A stretch of DNA of 64,000 bases from CAINVV01 sp963663675 (GCA_963663675.1 OY760498.1:3658001-3722000); one strand, 5' to 3'; positions 35,930 to 45,179 are shown, numbered from the stretch's first letter. Notes: generated by a model not told the origin, from the sequence alone. Numbers and translations are program-made.

Positions 35930-37273
35930 TTAAATCCCCGGCAGGCTAATTCCCGTTATCTTGCGATACAGGTCCAGTGCATATAGATCTGTCATGCCTG
36001 ATACAAAATCTACAATTGTCTGAAGTTGATCGTAAAGGTTTGCTGATTTAAGATGATACTGTTGCGGGATAATTGACAACAATTTCTCTGACAGATGGCC
36101 TTCAGGATACAGGACAGCCGGAGTAAATTCTTCCATCAGAGTTCCCAAAATTTTATACCCGGCAATTTCAATCTGTATAACCGAAGGATCCTGGTAAATC
36201 CGTAAAACAGATATTTCCTTAATCTCCTTCATGGCACGCATGGCAGAACCTTCAAGCTGCTTAATCAATGATGCAATCTCCTCTCCATCAAGTATTTTGT
36301 CCATATTTTCAAGAAAAATCACACCGCACTGCCTGACGAGTTTCCCGATTACCATGGCCCGCAAATAGCTGATCCGTTCGTTACGGTCCTGGACTATTCT
36401 GAGATTTTCGCTTATAATTTTCAGGATTTCAACATCCTTGGCAGAATCAAAAAATGCCATTAACAAAGCCTCTGCATCATTTGTGGAGATTATTTTCAGT
36501 TTATGGGCATCTTCAACATCCATAATCTGGTAACAGATATCATCTGCCGCCTCAACCAGGTATACCAAAGGATGCCTGGCATAATGCAATGGTAAGGCAT
36601 TCAGTTGTTTTATTCCAAGATGACTGGCTATTTTATGATAGAGCTGTTTCTCAGTCTGAAAAAATCCAAATTTCTGTTTGTTGCCGGCAAGAGAAGATTC
36701 GTAAGGATATTTTACCATAGCCGCCAGCGTTGAATAAGTTAGTCCAAATCCACCTTCGCGACGGCCATTAAAAGTGTGAGATAACAGCCTGAAGGCATTC
36801 GCATTTCCGTCGAAGCAGGTAAAATCTGTTTGCTGCTCTTCGGGAAGTTTGTCCAAGTAGGTTTTTCCTCCACCTTTAATGAAAAAATTCGCGATGGCAT
36901 TTTCACCGGAATGCCCGAATGGAGGATTGCCCAGATCATGAGCCAGGCAAGCAGTCGAGACAATGGTTCCAATCTCTGAAAAAGTAGGCAAATCAGTAGT
37001 ATCGCCTTCTTTAATCAAACTTTGCCCAACAAGGTTTCCCAAGGACCTCCCGACACTGGCAACTTCCAGCGAATGGGTGAGCCGATTATGGACAAAGATG
37101 CTTCCAGGTAAGGGGAACACCTGTGTTTTATTTTGCAACCTTCTGAATGGCGATGAAAAGATGATACGGTCGTAATCTCTTTGGAAAGCTGTCCTGATCT
37201 CTTCAGGTTCATCGTAATTCCGGAATTCGGAACCCAAACGGAAAGGAGAAATCAACTTACTCCATTTTGTCAT
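35930..37273 (-). CDS. dgt: Deoxyguanosinetriphosphate triphosphohydrolase
   Basis: 447 residues. HD-domain motifs are complete: RLQNKTQVFPL, HNRLTHSLEVA (first His), CLAHDLGNPPFGHSGE (HD pair and following His) and a later YLVEAADDICYQIMD Asp. This is the type-1 dGTPase length class. The enzyme hydrolyses dGTP to deoxyguanosine and tripolyphosphate and helps set dNTP pools. It is divergent from the phosphate transporter gene, which may relate to the tripolyphosphate product only by coincidence. Confidence 0.92.
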   Translation of the reverse strand: MTKWSKLISPFRLGSEFRNYDEPEEIRTAFQRDYDRIIFSSPFRRLQNKTQVFPLPGSIFVHNRLTHSLEVASVGRSLGNLVGQSLIKEGDTTDLPTFSEIGTIVSTACLAHDLGNPPFGHSGENAIANFFIKGGGKTYLDKLPEEQQTDFTCFDGNANAFRLLSHTFNGRREGGFGLTYSTLAAMVKYPYESSLAGNKQKFGFFQTEKQLYHKIASHLGIKQLNALPLHYARHPLVYLVEAADDICYQIMDVEDAHKLKIISTNDAEALLMAFFDSAKDVEILKIISENLRIVQDRNERISYLRAMVIGKLVRQCGVIFLENMDKILDGEEIASLIKQLEGSAMRAMKEIKEISVLRIYQDPSVIQIEIAGYKILGTLMEEFTPAVLYPEGHLSEKLLSIIPQQYHLKSANLYDQLQTIVDFVSGMTDLYALDLYRKITGISLPGI

Positions 37274-37330
37274 AGTGTCTTAAACTGGTAATATTTCAAA
37301 GATGGTTCAATTTTCGAACATTTCAAAAGA

Positions 37331-37356
37331 TTGTTAAAAATTAATAAATATATTCG
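37331..37356 (+). promoter_or_regulatory. Candidate promoter of the phosphate transporter gene
   Basis: A TTG (37331-37333) and a TATATTCG -7 box (37349-37356) precede the PiT start by about 25 bases. The 15-base spacer is shorter than the usual 19-20, so the -33 part is uncertain. Confidence 0.35.
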
Positions 37357-37380
37357 CAGTATATAATTATAGGTTTAAAT

Positions 37381-38424
37381 ATGTTTGCACCAATGCTCGA
37401 TGGATTACTTTTACCATTGCTGGTAGCCATGTTTTTAGGACTCAATATGGGCGGTAGCGGAACGGCTCCGTCTTTTGCTTCAGCGTATGGTTCAGGAATT
37501 CTAAGGAGATCTTTGATTCCGGGCCTCTTTGGAATCTTCGTATTAATGGGAGCCCTTCTGGCCGGCAAAAACACCGCAATTACCCTTGGAAAGGGAATTC
37601 TTCCCGCAGTAAGTCTGGACTATACACTCACAACCATCATCCTGTTCTCAGTAGCGCTTTCACTCCTTTTTGCCAATTTGCTCGGGGTACCCCAATCAAC
37701 TTCACAATCAACGGTAGTTGCATTGGTTGCACCGGCACACTATGTTGGTCAGCTCAACACGCACAAGATATTTTATGAGATCATTCCTACCTGGATCATC
37801 CTTCCACTGGTTTCTTTTGGAATCATGTATTTCATTACGCAGGTAGTTAGCCGAAGGTTTGACCTGAAACATCCGGGCTTTTTCTTTACAGATAAACGGC
37901 AGAATTTTTTCAGGTGGGTTGTAATTATTACCAGTTGTTACGTTGCATTTTCAATCGGATCGAATAATGTCGCGAATGCAGCAGGTCCTATTACGTCAAT
38001 GATAACAAACGAGTTGCATATCAATCCGACCAGTGGAAACTTCCTGTTGATCATGATTCTTTCCACTTTGATAATTGCACCTGCATTTGGCATTGGCAGT
38101 TCCATTTTCGGGCACAAGCTAATGGTCAGAACCGGAACTGAAATCGTTGAAATTGGCAAGGTAGAAGCTTCTATGGTTCAATTTGTTACAGCAACTCTTT
38201 TACTTGCAGCCTCTGTGACCAAAGGAATTCCGACTTCGCTCGTTCAGCTGAATACTTTTGCTATCCTGGCATTAAGCATTTCCAAAGTTGGCTGGAAACA
38301 AACCTTCTCGCAAAAAGCAGTCAAACAATTCTGGCTCATTTGGTTAATTGCACCGTTGATCGCTTTTATGTGCTCCTATTTTCTTACTTCACTGGCTGAC
38401 AAGTTCGGATTACTGTCAATTTGA
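37381..38424 (+). CDS. PiT-family inorganic phosphate transporter
   Basis: 347 residues with about ten membrane helices. The two inverted PiT repeats are visible: LNMGGSGTAPSFASAYGSG (first, with GSG in place of the commoner GANDVAN) and SIGSNNVANAAGPITSM (second, close to the GANDVANA-GP consensus). The family imports phosphate, or metal-phosphate complexes, with protons or Na+. The degenerate first repeat is seen in a subset of short homologues. It ends one base before the convergent DUF45 gene. Confidence 0.85.
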   Translation: MFAPMLDGLLLPLLVAMFLGLNMGGSGTAPSFASAYGSGILRRSLIPGLFGIFVLMGALLAGKNTAITLGKGILPAVSLDYTLTTIILFSVALSLLFANLLGVPQSTSQSTVVALVAPAHYVGQLNTHKIFYEIIPTWIILPLVSFGIMYFITQVVSRRFDLKHPGFFFTDKRQNFFRWVVIITSCYVAFSIGSNNVANAAGPITSMITNELHINPTSGNFLLIMILSTLIIAPAFGIGSSIFGHKLMVRTGTEIVEIGKVEASMVQFVTATLLLAASVTKGIPTSLVQLNTFAILALSISKVGWKQTFSQKAVKQFWLIWLIAPLIAFMCSYFLTSLADKFGLLSI

Positions 38425-39150
38425 TCAGAATAGCACCGGCCGGAATTTTTTAATGGCTCTATCCAGTTCTGCTGCATCCGGGAAATGGCTTCTTAAACGT
38501 TCCTTAAAAATAGGTCCATGATTGGGTATTTTGGTGTGCACTAACTCGTGTACCAGGATATAATCTATCAGCCTGTCAGGCAAGCGCATCAGGTGAAGGT
38601 TCAGGTTGATATTTCCCAATCCCGAACAACTACCCCAGTTTGTCCTGTTGTTTTTGATGGTCACTTTTCTGAAGGAATATCCCAATTCATTTGCCAGTTC
38701 TCTTGTCCGGTCCGGCAGGTATCTTTTCGCTTCATACCTTAGTACTCCTTCGAGGTTCAACCTGATCTTATCCCGGATTTCAGGATGATCCAGCGAAGCC
38801 ATTTCGGGGTAACCAATTACCACTGACTGTTCTTCGGGATGAAAGTGCACTTTTACCCTGTCTGATTTGACCGGTAAAACAATGTACTTTAAATTTCTTG
38901 TGGAAAAGAGAGTTCCGGATTGCAGTGAAATCCTGTCTGCTCCTTTCTTCTTGAGCTTTTCAAGGTTTTTAATTACCCACTCTTTTTTCTCTGACAGAAA
39001 AGCTTCTCCCTTGGAAAATGAATAAAGCCAGGGAATTGAAACCAATACTTCGCCTGTAGACCTGACTGATATCCTGAGTTGGGTCGATCGTGCCTTTCTG
39101 ACCAGCTTAACTTCTCCTATTCCCTCCACACTGGTAATTTTTGCATTCAT
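38425..39150 (-). CDS. YgjP/DUF45-type zinc metallopeptidase
   Basis: 241 residues. The C-terminal zinc motif HELVHTKIPNHGPIF (HExxH plus a downstream His, about 203-217) and the preceding NNRTNWGSCSGLGNINLN are the DUF45/SprT-like signature. The N-terminus is a beta-rich domain. Members are poorly characterised cytoplasmic metallopeptidases (E. coli YgjP). It is convergent with and directly abuts the phosphate transporter stop. Confidence 0.85.
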   Translation of the reverse strand: MNAKITSVEGIGEVKLVRKARSTQLRISVRSTGEVLVSIPWLYSFSKGEAFLSEKKEWVIKNLEKLKKKGADRISLQSGTLFSTRNLKYIVLPVKSDRVKVHFHPEEQSVVIGYPEMASLDHPEIRDKIRLNLEGVLRYEAKRYLPDRTRELANELGYSFRKVTIKNNRTNWGSCSGLGNINLNLHLMRLPDRLIDYILVHELVHTKIPNHGPIFKERLRSHFPDAAELDRAIKKFRPVLF

Positions 39151-39466
39151 TGGGTTATCTCCCGGGAATAAATTTCATGAGGTAGCCGCAACTATTTTCT
39201 CTTAAAAAAGATTCCCCATTTTTTAAATATACCTGAAAGGTTAGTGGAAGGACCATTTTGCAGGAGTTTTTACTGCGTAATATGTTGGTGCGCAAAAATT
39301 TCATTGTTGCCAATTGTTATTAAATCACTTGAAAAATGATGTGCTAAACTAAAGAATTATTTCCTAATTTTGATTTGTGCCTGGCTAAACAAATCACGGT
39401 AAATGTGAGTTGAAGGATTTTCACAACTATGTGCATGGTCATTAAATCTTAAGAAAAATCACTATC
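39151..39466 (+). promoter_or_regulatory. Intergenic region with candidate promoter of the YtxH operon
   Basis: 316 bases between divergent genes, without a recognisable gene. A consensus -7 box TAATTTTG lies at 39365-39372, giving a leader of about 90 bases before the YtxH gene. No good -33 TTG is seen at the usual distance, so an alternative sigma factor or activator may be used. Confidence 0.4.
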
Positions 39467-39700
39467 ATGAGCGAAAACAACGGAACAAAAATCTTGCTGG
39501 CCTTTGTAGCCGGCGCTGCAATTGGAGCTGCGATCGGGTATTTTCTGAATTCAGATAACAAAGAAGAGGTCCTCAATGATTTGAAAGAAGGGGCTTCAAA
39601 GCTTAAAAGTGACCTGGAAGATAATTTGAACAAAGCAAAGGATCTGGTGGATAATTTTCGGAAAAACACCGAACCGACAACAGAAAGCAGCGAGAAATGA
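39467..39700 (+). CDS. YtxH-domain small membrane-anchored protein
   Basis: 77 residues: a Gly/Ala-rich membrane helix (LLAFVAGAAIGAAIGYFLNS, about 9-28) followed by a charged amphipathic helix (DLKEGASKLKSDLEDNLNKAKDLVDNF). This is the YtxH layout, seen in general-stress and envelope-stress proteins. Its stop overlaps the start of the next gene by four bases (ATGA), so the three genes are translationally coupled. Confidence 0.8.
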   Translation: MSENNGTKILLAFVAGAAIGAAIGYFLNSDNKEEVLNDLKEGASKLKSDLEDNLNKAKDLVDNFRKNTEPTTESSEK

Positions 39701-40059
39701 CAGAGCATGAACCAGATTTTTTTCAGGATCTTAAAATCCTGATTACTGATTATCTCACAGCGCGGATCAAGTTGTTGAAATTTGAGGCATTTGAGAAGAC
39801 AGCCAAAATCACTGCTACACTTTTCTCTTCCTTCGTAATCGCCATGCTGGCTTTCTTCTTACTTTTTTTCCTAAGCATAGCCCTTGGATTTTATTTTGGC
39901 GCTGTACTTGAGAGTAATGGCACAGGATTCCTGATGGTAACAGGATTGTACCTTATCATGCTGATCCCGTTTATAATTTTCAGAAAAAGTCTTATCGAAA
40001 AACTGATTATCAACCGGTTGATTGAGCAGCTAACAGAAAAGGAAGAGGAAGAAATATGA
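39697..40059 (+). CDS. Holin-X-like / YqjE-like small membrane protein
   Basis: 120 residues with two long adjacent membrane helices (about 43-73 and 77-100) and charged ends; the pattern ARIKLLKFEAFEKTAK before the first helix is that of the 'putative superfamily III holin-X' (PF07332)/YqjE family. Despite the name, chromosomal members are not lysis proteins as far as is known and usually accompany YtxH- and YqjK-like genes. Four-base overlaps link it to both neighbours. Confidence 0.72.
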   Translation: MTEHEPDFFQDLKILITDYLTARIKLLKFEAFEKTAKITATLFSSFVIAMLAFFLLFFLSIALGFYFGAVLESNGTGFLMVTGLYLIMLIPFIIFRKSLIEKLIINRLIEQLTEKEEEEI

Positions 40060-40376
40060 CCCATACCGCAACAAAAATGGATAATCTGACAAAGCTGAGA
40101 ATGGAGAAAAACAAGCTCCAGGCCTTTTGTACCTACCAGGAAAAATTGATTGGTTTAAAATTCAATGAATTCCAGGCAAATTACCCCATGATACTTGGAG
40201 AGGCACTCCTTCCTTACGACAATGCTCAGAATGTGAAGGTCAGCAGCCTTCTTGATTCGGTCAATGATGTGATCGCCAAATTATTACCCGGAATCTTCGA
40301 GGGACGTTATTTACCAGGAATGATGATGAAATTTTTACAGGTTCTGGTGATCAACCTGATCAACAAACGGAAATAA
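40056..40376 (+). CDS. Small hypothetical protein, third gene of the YtxH operon
   Basis: 106 residues, soluble, starting in an ATGA overlap with the holin-X-like gene. Visible are a coiled-coil-prone N-terminus (KLRMEKNKLQAFCTYQEKLI) and a hydrophobic C-terminal helix (GMMMKFLQVLVINLI). No family is recognised, but the position matches the small third gene often present in YtxH/YqjE operons. It ends in a strong terminator shared with lpxA. Confidence 0.7.
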   Translation: MTHTATKMDNLTKLRMEKNKLQAFCTYQEKLIGLKFNEFQANYPMILGEALLPYDNAQNVKVSSLLDSVNDVIAKLLPGIFEGRYLPGMMMKFLQVLVINLINKRK

Positions 40377-40405
40377 GAAAGGGTGACAAATTGTCACCCT
40401 TTCTT
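40375..40405. terminator. Bidirectional terminator between the YtxH operon and lpxA
   Basis: AAGAAAGGGTGACAA (40375-40389) and its exact reverse complement (40391-40405) flank one central base. The practical stem has about 12-13 pairs, with an A-run on one side and a T-run on the other, and it lies between convergent genes. Confidence 0.8.
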
Positions 40406-40421
40406 ATTTCCCATGTTATAA

Positions 40422-41204
40422 TCAATCAGGGAAATAGCCTTTTATGATGCCTCGTTTTGAGTCGCGAATAAAAAGCAGTATCTCATCTCTCTCACGGGAT
40501 GCCGGCATTTCGGTCTCTACGACTTCAAGTGCCTGAGAGTTATTGTATCCTTTTTGGTAGATAATGCGATAGATGTCCTGAATCTGGGTGATCATTTCAT
40601 TGGTAAATTCCCTTCTGCGCAATCCGATAGAATTAACGCCGGCGTAGGAAAGCGGTTCGCGTCCTGCCTTGATATAAGGAGGAACGTCTTTTCTTACCAG
40701 GGAACCGCCTGAAAGCATAACGTGCTTCCCGATGTGGCAGAACTGGTGGATACCAGTGTGCCCGCCAATGATAGCGAAATCATCCACCACAACTTCACCC
40801 GCCAGGGAAGTAGAATTCACCAGGATGACATTATCCCCTACAACGCAATCGTGCGCGACATGAACATATGCCATGATCAGACAATTGTTTCCGATGACAG
40901 TCTTGCCCTTAGCAGAGGTACCCCTGTTAATTGTGACGCACTCCCTGATAGTCGTGTTGTCTCCTATTTCAACTGTTGAATATTCCCCCCTGAATTTCAG
41001 GTCTTGTGGTTCTCCGCCAACGACAGCACCGGGGTAAATTTTACAGTTTTTCCCGATACGGGTTCCGGGAAAAATTGTTGCATGTGGACCTATATTTGTT
41101 CCTTCTCCAATGACGACATCGTCACCGATGGTAGCAAATGGCTCAACGACAACCCCTTCTGCCAGTTTTGCATTAGGATGGATATGTGCGAGTACTTGAT
41201 TCAT
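40422..41204 (-). CDS. lpxA: UDP-N-acetylglucosamine acyltransferase LpxA
   Basis: 260 residues made of left-handed beta-helix hexapeptide repeats (AKLAEGVVVEPFATIGDDVVIGEG onward) with the C-terminal helical part (GLRRREFTNEMITQIQDIYRIIYQ). The catalytic His lies in the AYVHVAHDC segment. It transfers a hydroxyacyl group from ACP to UDP-GlcNAc, the first step of lipid A synthesis, in the cytoplasm. It is the last gene of the lpxD/lpxC-fabZ/lpxA series, 15 bases after the fusion gene. Confidence 0.95.
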   Translation of the reverse strand: MNQVLAHIHPNAKLAEGVVVEPFATIGDDVVIGEGTNIGPHATIFPGTRIGKNCKIYPGAVVGGEPQDLKFRGEYSTVEIGDNTTIRECVTINRGTSAKGKTVIGNNCLIMAYVHVAHDCVVGDNVILVNSTSLAGEVVVDDFAIIGGHTGIHQFCHIGKHVMLSGGSLVRKDVPPYIKAGREPLSYAGVNSIGLRRREFTNEMITQIQDIYRIIYQKGYNNSQALEVVETEMPASRERDEILLFIRDSKRGIIKGYFPD

Positions 41205-41219
41205 TCGAAAAATTCTAAA

Positions 41220-42614
41220 TTATTTATTTTTTACGATCTGTGCCATAAATTCACCTTCACAAACTACCGTATCACCAACAAATGCAAGGCCGCGCATATT
41301 GGCAATTCCTCTCCTGATCGGGCCCTGCAATTTAATCTTGTATACCAGGGTATCACCCGGAACAACCTTTTTCCGGAACTTGATATTGTCCATGGTCATA
41401 AAGTAAGTTGAATAATCTCCGTCTGCATGCATGGAACTGATAACAAAAACCCCGCCGCATTGCGCCATGGATTCAATAATCATTACACCGGGCATAACAG
41501 GTTCGTCGGGAAAGTGTCCCACGAAAAAGGGTTCGTTCATGGTGACATTCTTCACGCCGATAATGTAATCACTGCCCTTTTCAATGATCTTGTCAAGCAA
41601 AAGGAATGGGTTGCGGTGTGGCAACATCCTTTTAATAGCATTTATATCATAAATTGGTTCTTTATTGGGATCGTATTCCGGTGGTGCTGATTCAGCCTGA
41701 CTACGAAGGCATTCTTTCAGCAACAGTTTTGTAAATTCCGTATTGGCCAGGTGCCCCGGGCGCCTGGCAATAATTCTGCCTTTGATCCTTCTGCCAAGCA
41801 ATGCGGTATCTCCTATAAGATCAAGGAGTTTATGTCTTGCACACTCATTGTCGAAGTGAAGTTTAAGGTTGTTGAGAATACCTATCTCATTTACCTGAAT
41901 GTGCTCATGGTGGAAAAGATCAGCGATCCTGTTGAGTTCATCCTGGGGCATATCCTGATCCATGATTACAATGGCATTATCCAGGTCACCACCTTTGACA
42001 AGATTGTTTTTCAACAGTGTTTCCAGTTCCCTTACAAAAACAAAAGTTCGGCAGGGTGCAATCTCTGCAGCATACTCGGTACTCTGATCATAGGATGCAA
42101 ACTGGTTTCCCAGAACCGAAGAGTTGTAGGAAACCAGAATATCGATAGAGAAATTCTCATCCGGAAGAATGGTTATCTCTGAACCGGTTGACTGATTTTT
42201 ATAGGTAATTTTTTTCTTAACTGCAAAGTACTCTCTTTCAGCACTCTGCTCTGCTATGCCTGCTTCCTGGAGTGCTTCAACCCACGCAAGTGCACTTCCG
42301 TCCATTATCGGGACCTCGGACCCATTGATTTCCATCAGGACATTGTCAATCTCTGATGTAATCAACGCCGACATGCAGTGTTCAATAGTGCTTATTGAAA
42401 CATCTCCCTCCTGTAAAACAGTTCCTCTTGCGGTGCCTCTCACTTTTGAAACACTGGCTTCAATCACAGGTTCCCCTTCCAGATCGGTTCTTTTGAACCT
42501 GAAACCAAAATTTTCGGGAGCCGGTTTGAAAGTCAGCGAAACTTCGACGCCAGTGTGAAGTCCTTTACCTGAAACAGTAACAGGGTAGGCTATGGTATTT
42601 TGTCTCACTATCAT
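41220..42614 (-). CDS. lpxC/fabZ: Bifunctional LpxC / FabZ fusion
   Basis: 464 residues. Residues 1-~300 are the zinc deacetylase LpxC: GKGLHTGVEVSL, the metal motif SIEHCMSALI, and KLHFDNECARHKLLDLIGDTALLG with the later zinc ligands. After a short linker, ~315-464 is the hotdog dehydratase FabZ: RMLPHRNPFLLLDKI and VKNVTMNEPFFVGHFPDEPVMPG with the catalytic His. The two activities commit lipid A synthesis and supply hydroxyacyl-ACP elongation. The fusion is characteristic of Bacteroidota and explains the order of the block. Confidence 0.95.
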   Translation of the reverse strand: MIVRQNTIAYPVTVSGKGLHTGVEVSLTFKPAPENFGFRFKRTDLEGEPVIEASVSKVRGTARGTVLQEGDVSISTIEHCMSALITSEIDNVLMEINGSEVPIMDGSALAWVEALQEAGIAEQSAEREYFAVKKKITYKNQSTGSEITILPDENFSIDILVSYNSSVLGNQFASYDQSTEYAAEIAPCRTFVFVRELETLLKNNLVKGGDLDNAIVIMDQDMPQDELNRIADLFHHEHIQVNEIGILNNLKLHFDNECARHKLLDLIGDTALLGRRIKGRIIARRPGHLANTEFTKLLLKECLRSQAESAPPEYDPNKEPIYDINAIKRMLPHRNPFLLLDKIIEKGSDYIIGVKNVTMNEPFFVGHFPDEPVMPGVMIIESMAQCGGVFVISSMHADGDYSTYFMTMDNIKFRKKVVPGDTLVYKIKLQGPIRRGIANMRGLAFVGDTVVCEGEFMAQIVKNK

Positions 42615-42650
42615 CTTTGAATGACTAAAAATTGAGTTAATATATTTTAT

Positions 42651-43688
42651 CTATTTCTGTTCAGCTTTCTTCATCCATTTTTTTAGGTCATGTACATCCC
42701 CTGACATTTGGGGGAGCTTTCTGAAAATAGCCATCGAACGCATGAAATCCTTGTGATCTTGTGCAGGAGAACCCATAACTACTGAATTATCAGCTACATT
42801 AGTCATTACTCCTGTCTGACCACCAATCCTGACATTGTCACCAATAGTGAGATGCCCCGTCACTCCGACCTGACCTGCCACCATACAGTTTTTCCCGATT
42901 TTTGATGATCCGGATATTCCGGCCAAAGCCGCTATTACAGTATTTTCACCAATTTCCACATTATGGCCAACCTGGATGAGATTGTCCAGTTTAACACCTC
43001 TCCGGATGATGGTCGAACCCATTGTCGCACAATCTATTGTGGTATTGGCGCCAATTTCAACAAAATCTTCAATAACAACATTCCCTATCTGTGCAATTTT
43101 TGAAAAGGGACCACCATTTGAATTGGGTGCAAATCCAAAGCCGTCAGCTCCGATTATAACACCTGCGTGAAGGATGCAATCAGATCCTATTTTGCAGTCA
43201 GCATAAATCTTCACCCCGCTGTAAAGAATTGTACTGTCACCAACAACAACATTATCACCAATGAATACCTGGGGATATATCTTTACATTGTTTCCTATGA
43301 CAGCATTGGCAGAAATATATGCGAATGCCCCAAGATAAATATCGTCTCCAAGCTTTGCGCTTGTACTGACAAATGAGGGTTGTTCAATTCCCTTTTTTGC
43401 AGGTTTTAACTGCTCGTATATTTTAAGCAATTCTGCAAGCGCCACATATGGGTCTGCAACCCTGATCATTGCGCAACTGACTGGTTCATCCGGCAGAAAC
43501 TCTTTTGAAACAAGTACAGCAGATGCCTGTGTAGTATAAATGTATTTTGTATAGGCGGGATTGGACAGGAAGGTGAGCGTACCAGGTACACCCTGATCAA
43601 TTTTAGAGATATTATGCAGCCTGATTTCCCCATCACCCTCAACAGTACCATTGAGAAGCGATGCAATGTCTTTGACCTTAAACTCCAT
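42651..43688 (-). CDS. lpxD: UDP-3-O-acylglucosamine N-acyltransferase LpxD
   Basis: 345 residues: an N-terminal uridine-binding domain (VKDIASLLNGTVEGDGEIRLHNISKID, about 1-100), a hexapeptide beta-helix (about 110-300) with the IQVGHNVEIGENTVIAA segment carrying the catalytic His, and a C-terminal helix (FRKLPQMSGDVHDLKKWMKK). It adds the N-linked hydroxyacyl chain in lipid A synthesis. The gene starts the lpx run and has its own -7 box just upstream. Confidence 0.95.
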   Translation of the reverse strand: MEFKVKDIASLLNGTVEGDGEIRLHNISKIDQGVPGTLTFLSNPAYTKYIYTTQASAVLVSKEFLPDEPVSCAMIRVADPYVALAELLKIYEQLKPAKKGIEQPSFVSTSAKLGDDIYLGAFAYISANAVIGNNVKIYPQVFIGDNVVVGDSTILYSGVKIYADCKIGSDCILHAGVIIGADGFGFAPNSNGGPFSKIAQIGNVVIEDFVEIGANTTIDCATMGSTIIRRGVKLDNLIQVGHNVEIGENTVIAALAGISGSSKIGKNCMVAGQVGVTGHLTIGDNVRIGGQTGVMTNVADNSVVMGSPAQDHKDFMRSMAIFRKLPQMSGDVHDLKKWMKKAEQK

Positions 43689-43712
43689 TCAATTACTTTT
43701 AAAAATTCGGTG

Positions 43713-43720
43713 CAAAAATA
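43713..43720 (-). promoter_or_regulatory. -7 box of the lpxD-lpxC/fabZ-lpxA operon
   Basis: On the minus strand TATTTTTG fits TAnnTTTG exactly and lies about 25 bases before the lpxD start, in the 39-base gap after the HD-hydrolase stop. The -33 part would fall inside the HD gene and is not obvious. Confidence 0.5.
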
Positions 43721-43727
43721 ATCAATA

Positions 43728-44981
43728 TTAGTTACCCAGAGAGTTTTTTGCCGGATAACAGACAAAATGTTTACGGACAGTCTTGGTCAATCCCTCCAGA
43801 TTTATATCCGATGCATCACGGATATCATTTAATTTACCGTTTTTATACAGTATCAGAATGGCTTCTTCTTCAGGTTGATATGCTTTATTTGTCATCTCAC
43901 CAATAGATACAAAATAATCCGTTTGGTCTTCCGGAATCCCCATTCCCGAACGAACCCTCTCCCTGAGATCGCTTACCACAACATCACTGAACGGATGGGT
44001 GGAAACTTTTATCTTCATCAGCTTCCTGTTCAAAATTCTTTCAGATAAACCGGCCAGTACCATATCCGGATGCGAGGTCCATTCCTTGATTGTGCTTGAT
44101 ATGTCAGAATCATCAAGCCGGGCAAAACGGCTGATCGCATTTTTCCGCACACTGTTGTCAGGTGACCGGAAATCTGCGGAACTGATTTCATGGTTCAAAA
44201 AACAGGAAAATGCGCTGGCAGCCGGGACTTTTTGTCCTTCATTGATAAGATCTGATGCCCGGCGAAGCAGGTTGACAAGCAAACATTCAGCTGACACTAC
44301 CGTTTTGTGAAGGTAAACCTGCCAGTACATCAACCTCCTGGCTATCAAAAATTTCTCCACCGAATAAATCCCTTTGGCCTCAACCACCAACTGATCATTC
44401 CTGACATCCAGCATCTTGATGATTCTGTCTGAGGATACAACTCCCTCTGAAACGCCACAATAGAAGCTGTCCCGTTTCAGAAAGTCAAGCCTGTCCATAT
44501 CGAGCTGACTGCTTACCAGAAGATGCAGGAAATGCTTTGGATACTGATCCAGGAAGATTTGAATCGCAAGATCAAGCCTTCCTTCAAATTCTTCATTGAG
44601 TTCCTGCATAAACAACAATGAGAGTTCTTCGTGTGAAATACCTTTGACAATACTCTCCTCCAGAGCGTGAGAAAACGGTCCGTGGCCAAGGTCATGCAGC
44701 AATACTGCGGCGGAAACACCTTCAGCCTCTTGATCTGTGATTTCCACACCCTTATCAATCAACACATTTAAGGCCGTTCGTACAAGATACATAGCACCAA
44801 TGCTGTGCTCAAACCTTGTATGGTTGGCTCCGGGGTAAACATGAGAAGTGAGACCCAATTGCCTGATTCGTCTTAACCGTTGAAAATATGGGTGTTCAAT
44901 TAAATCAAAGAGCAACCCTGAATTCAGGTCAATAAAACCCCAGACAGGATCGTTCACAATTTTATGCTTATTTTGCTTCAC
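43728..44981 (-). CDS. HD-domain phosphohydrolase (SAMHD1/dGTPase-like)
   Basis: 417 residues. The HD motifs are HTRFEHSIGAMYLV (first His), LLHDLGHGPFSHALE (HD pair) and a following STQLDMDRLDFLKRD-type segment seen as SSQLDMDRLDFLKRD with the last Asp. This belongs to the HD superfamily branch next to lpxD in many Bacteroidota; the nucleotide substrate is not known. It may be a dNTPase. It directly precedes the lpx genes on the same strand, 39 bases apart. Confidence 0.85.
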   Translation of the reverse strand: MKQNKHKIVNDPVWGFIDLNSGLLFDLIEHPYFQRLRRIRQLGLTSHVYPGANHTRFEHSIGAMYLVRTALNVLIDKGVEITDQEAEGVSAAVLLHDLGHGPFSHALEESIVKGISHEELSLLFMQELNEEFEGRLDLAIQIFLDQYPKHFLHLLVSSQLDMDRLDFLKRDSFYCGVSEGVVSSDRIIKMLDVRNDQLVVEAKGIYSVEKFLIARRLMYWQVYLHKTVVSAECLLVNLLRRASDLINEGQKVPAASAFSCFLNHEISSADFRSPDNSVRKNAISRFARLDDSDISSTIKEWTSHPDMVLAGLSERILNRKLMKIKVSTHPFSDVVVSDLRERVRSGMGIPEDQTDYFVSIGEMTNKAYQPEEEAILILYKNGKLNDIRDASDINLEGLTKTVRKHFVCYPAKNSLGN

Positions 44982-45123
44982 AGGCTATTTTTTATTATCA
45001 AATTGACGCATAAAGATTTACATTAACAGGTCAGTTAATCTTAATTTTTTTACTTTTCATTGTAATTTTCGCTCCTCAGCACCCTTCAACCCCATATAAA
45101 TCATTCAAAATTAGAAATAAATA

Positions 45124-45155
45124 TTTGTTTAATTCAAACATATATAGTAATTTCG
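45124..45155 (+). promoter_or_regulatory. Promoter of rimP-nusA-infB
   Basis: TTTG (45124-45127) and TAATTTCG (45148-45155), separated by 20 bases, fit the Bacteroidota -33/-7 pattern. The predicted transcript would begin near 45162, giving a leader of about 50 bases before rimP. Confidence 0.55.
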
Positions 45156-45179
45156 CAGCGGAGATTAATCGCAGGATTA

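Noticed and set aside
39697..40376. Prophage lysis cassette suggested by the holin-X-like protein
   Set aside because: No endolysin, structural or integrase gene is nearby, and YtxH/holin-X pairs are ordinary chromosomal envelope genes.
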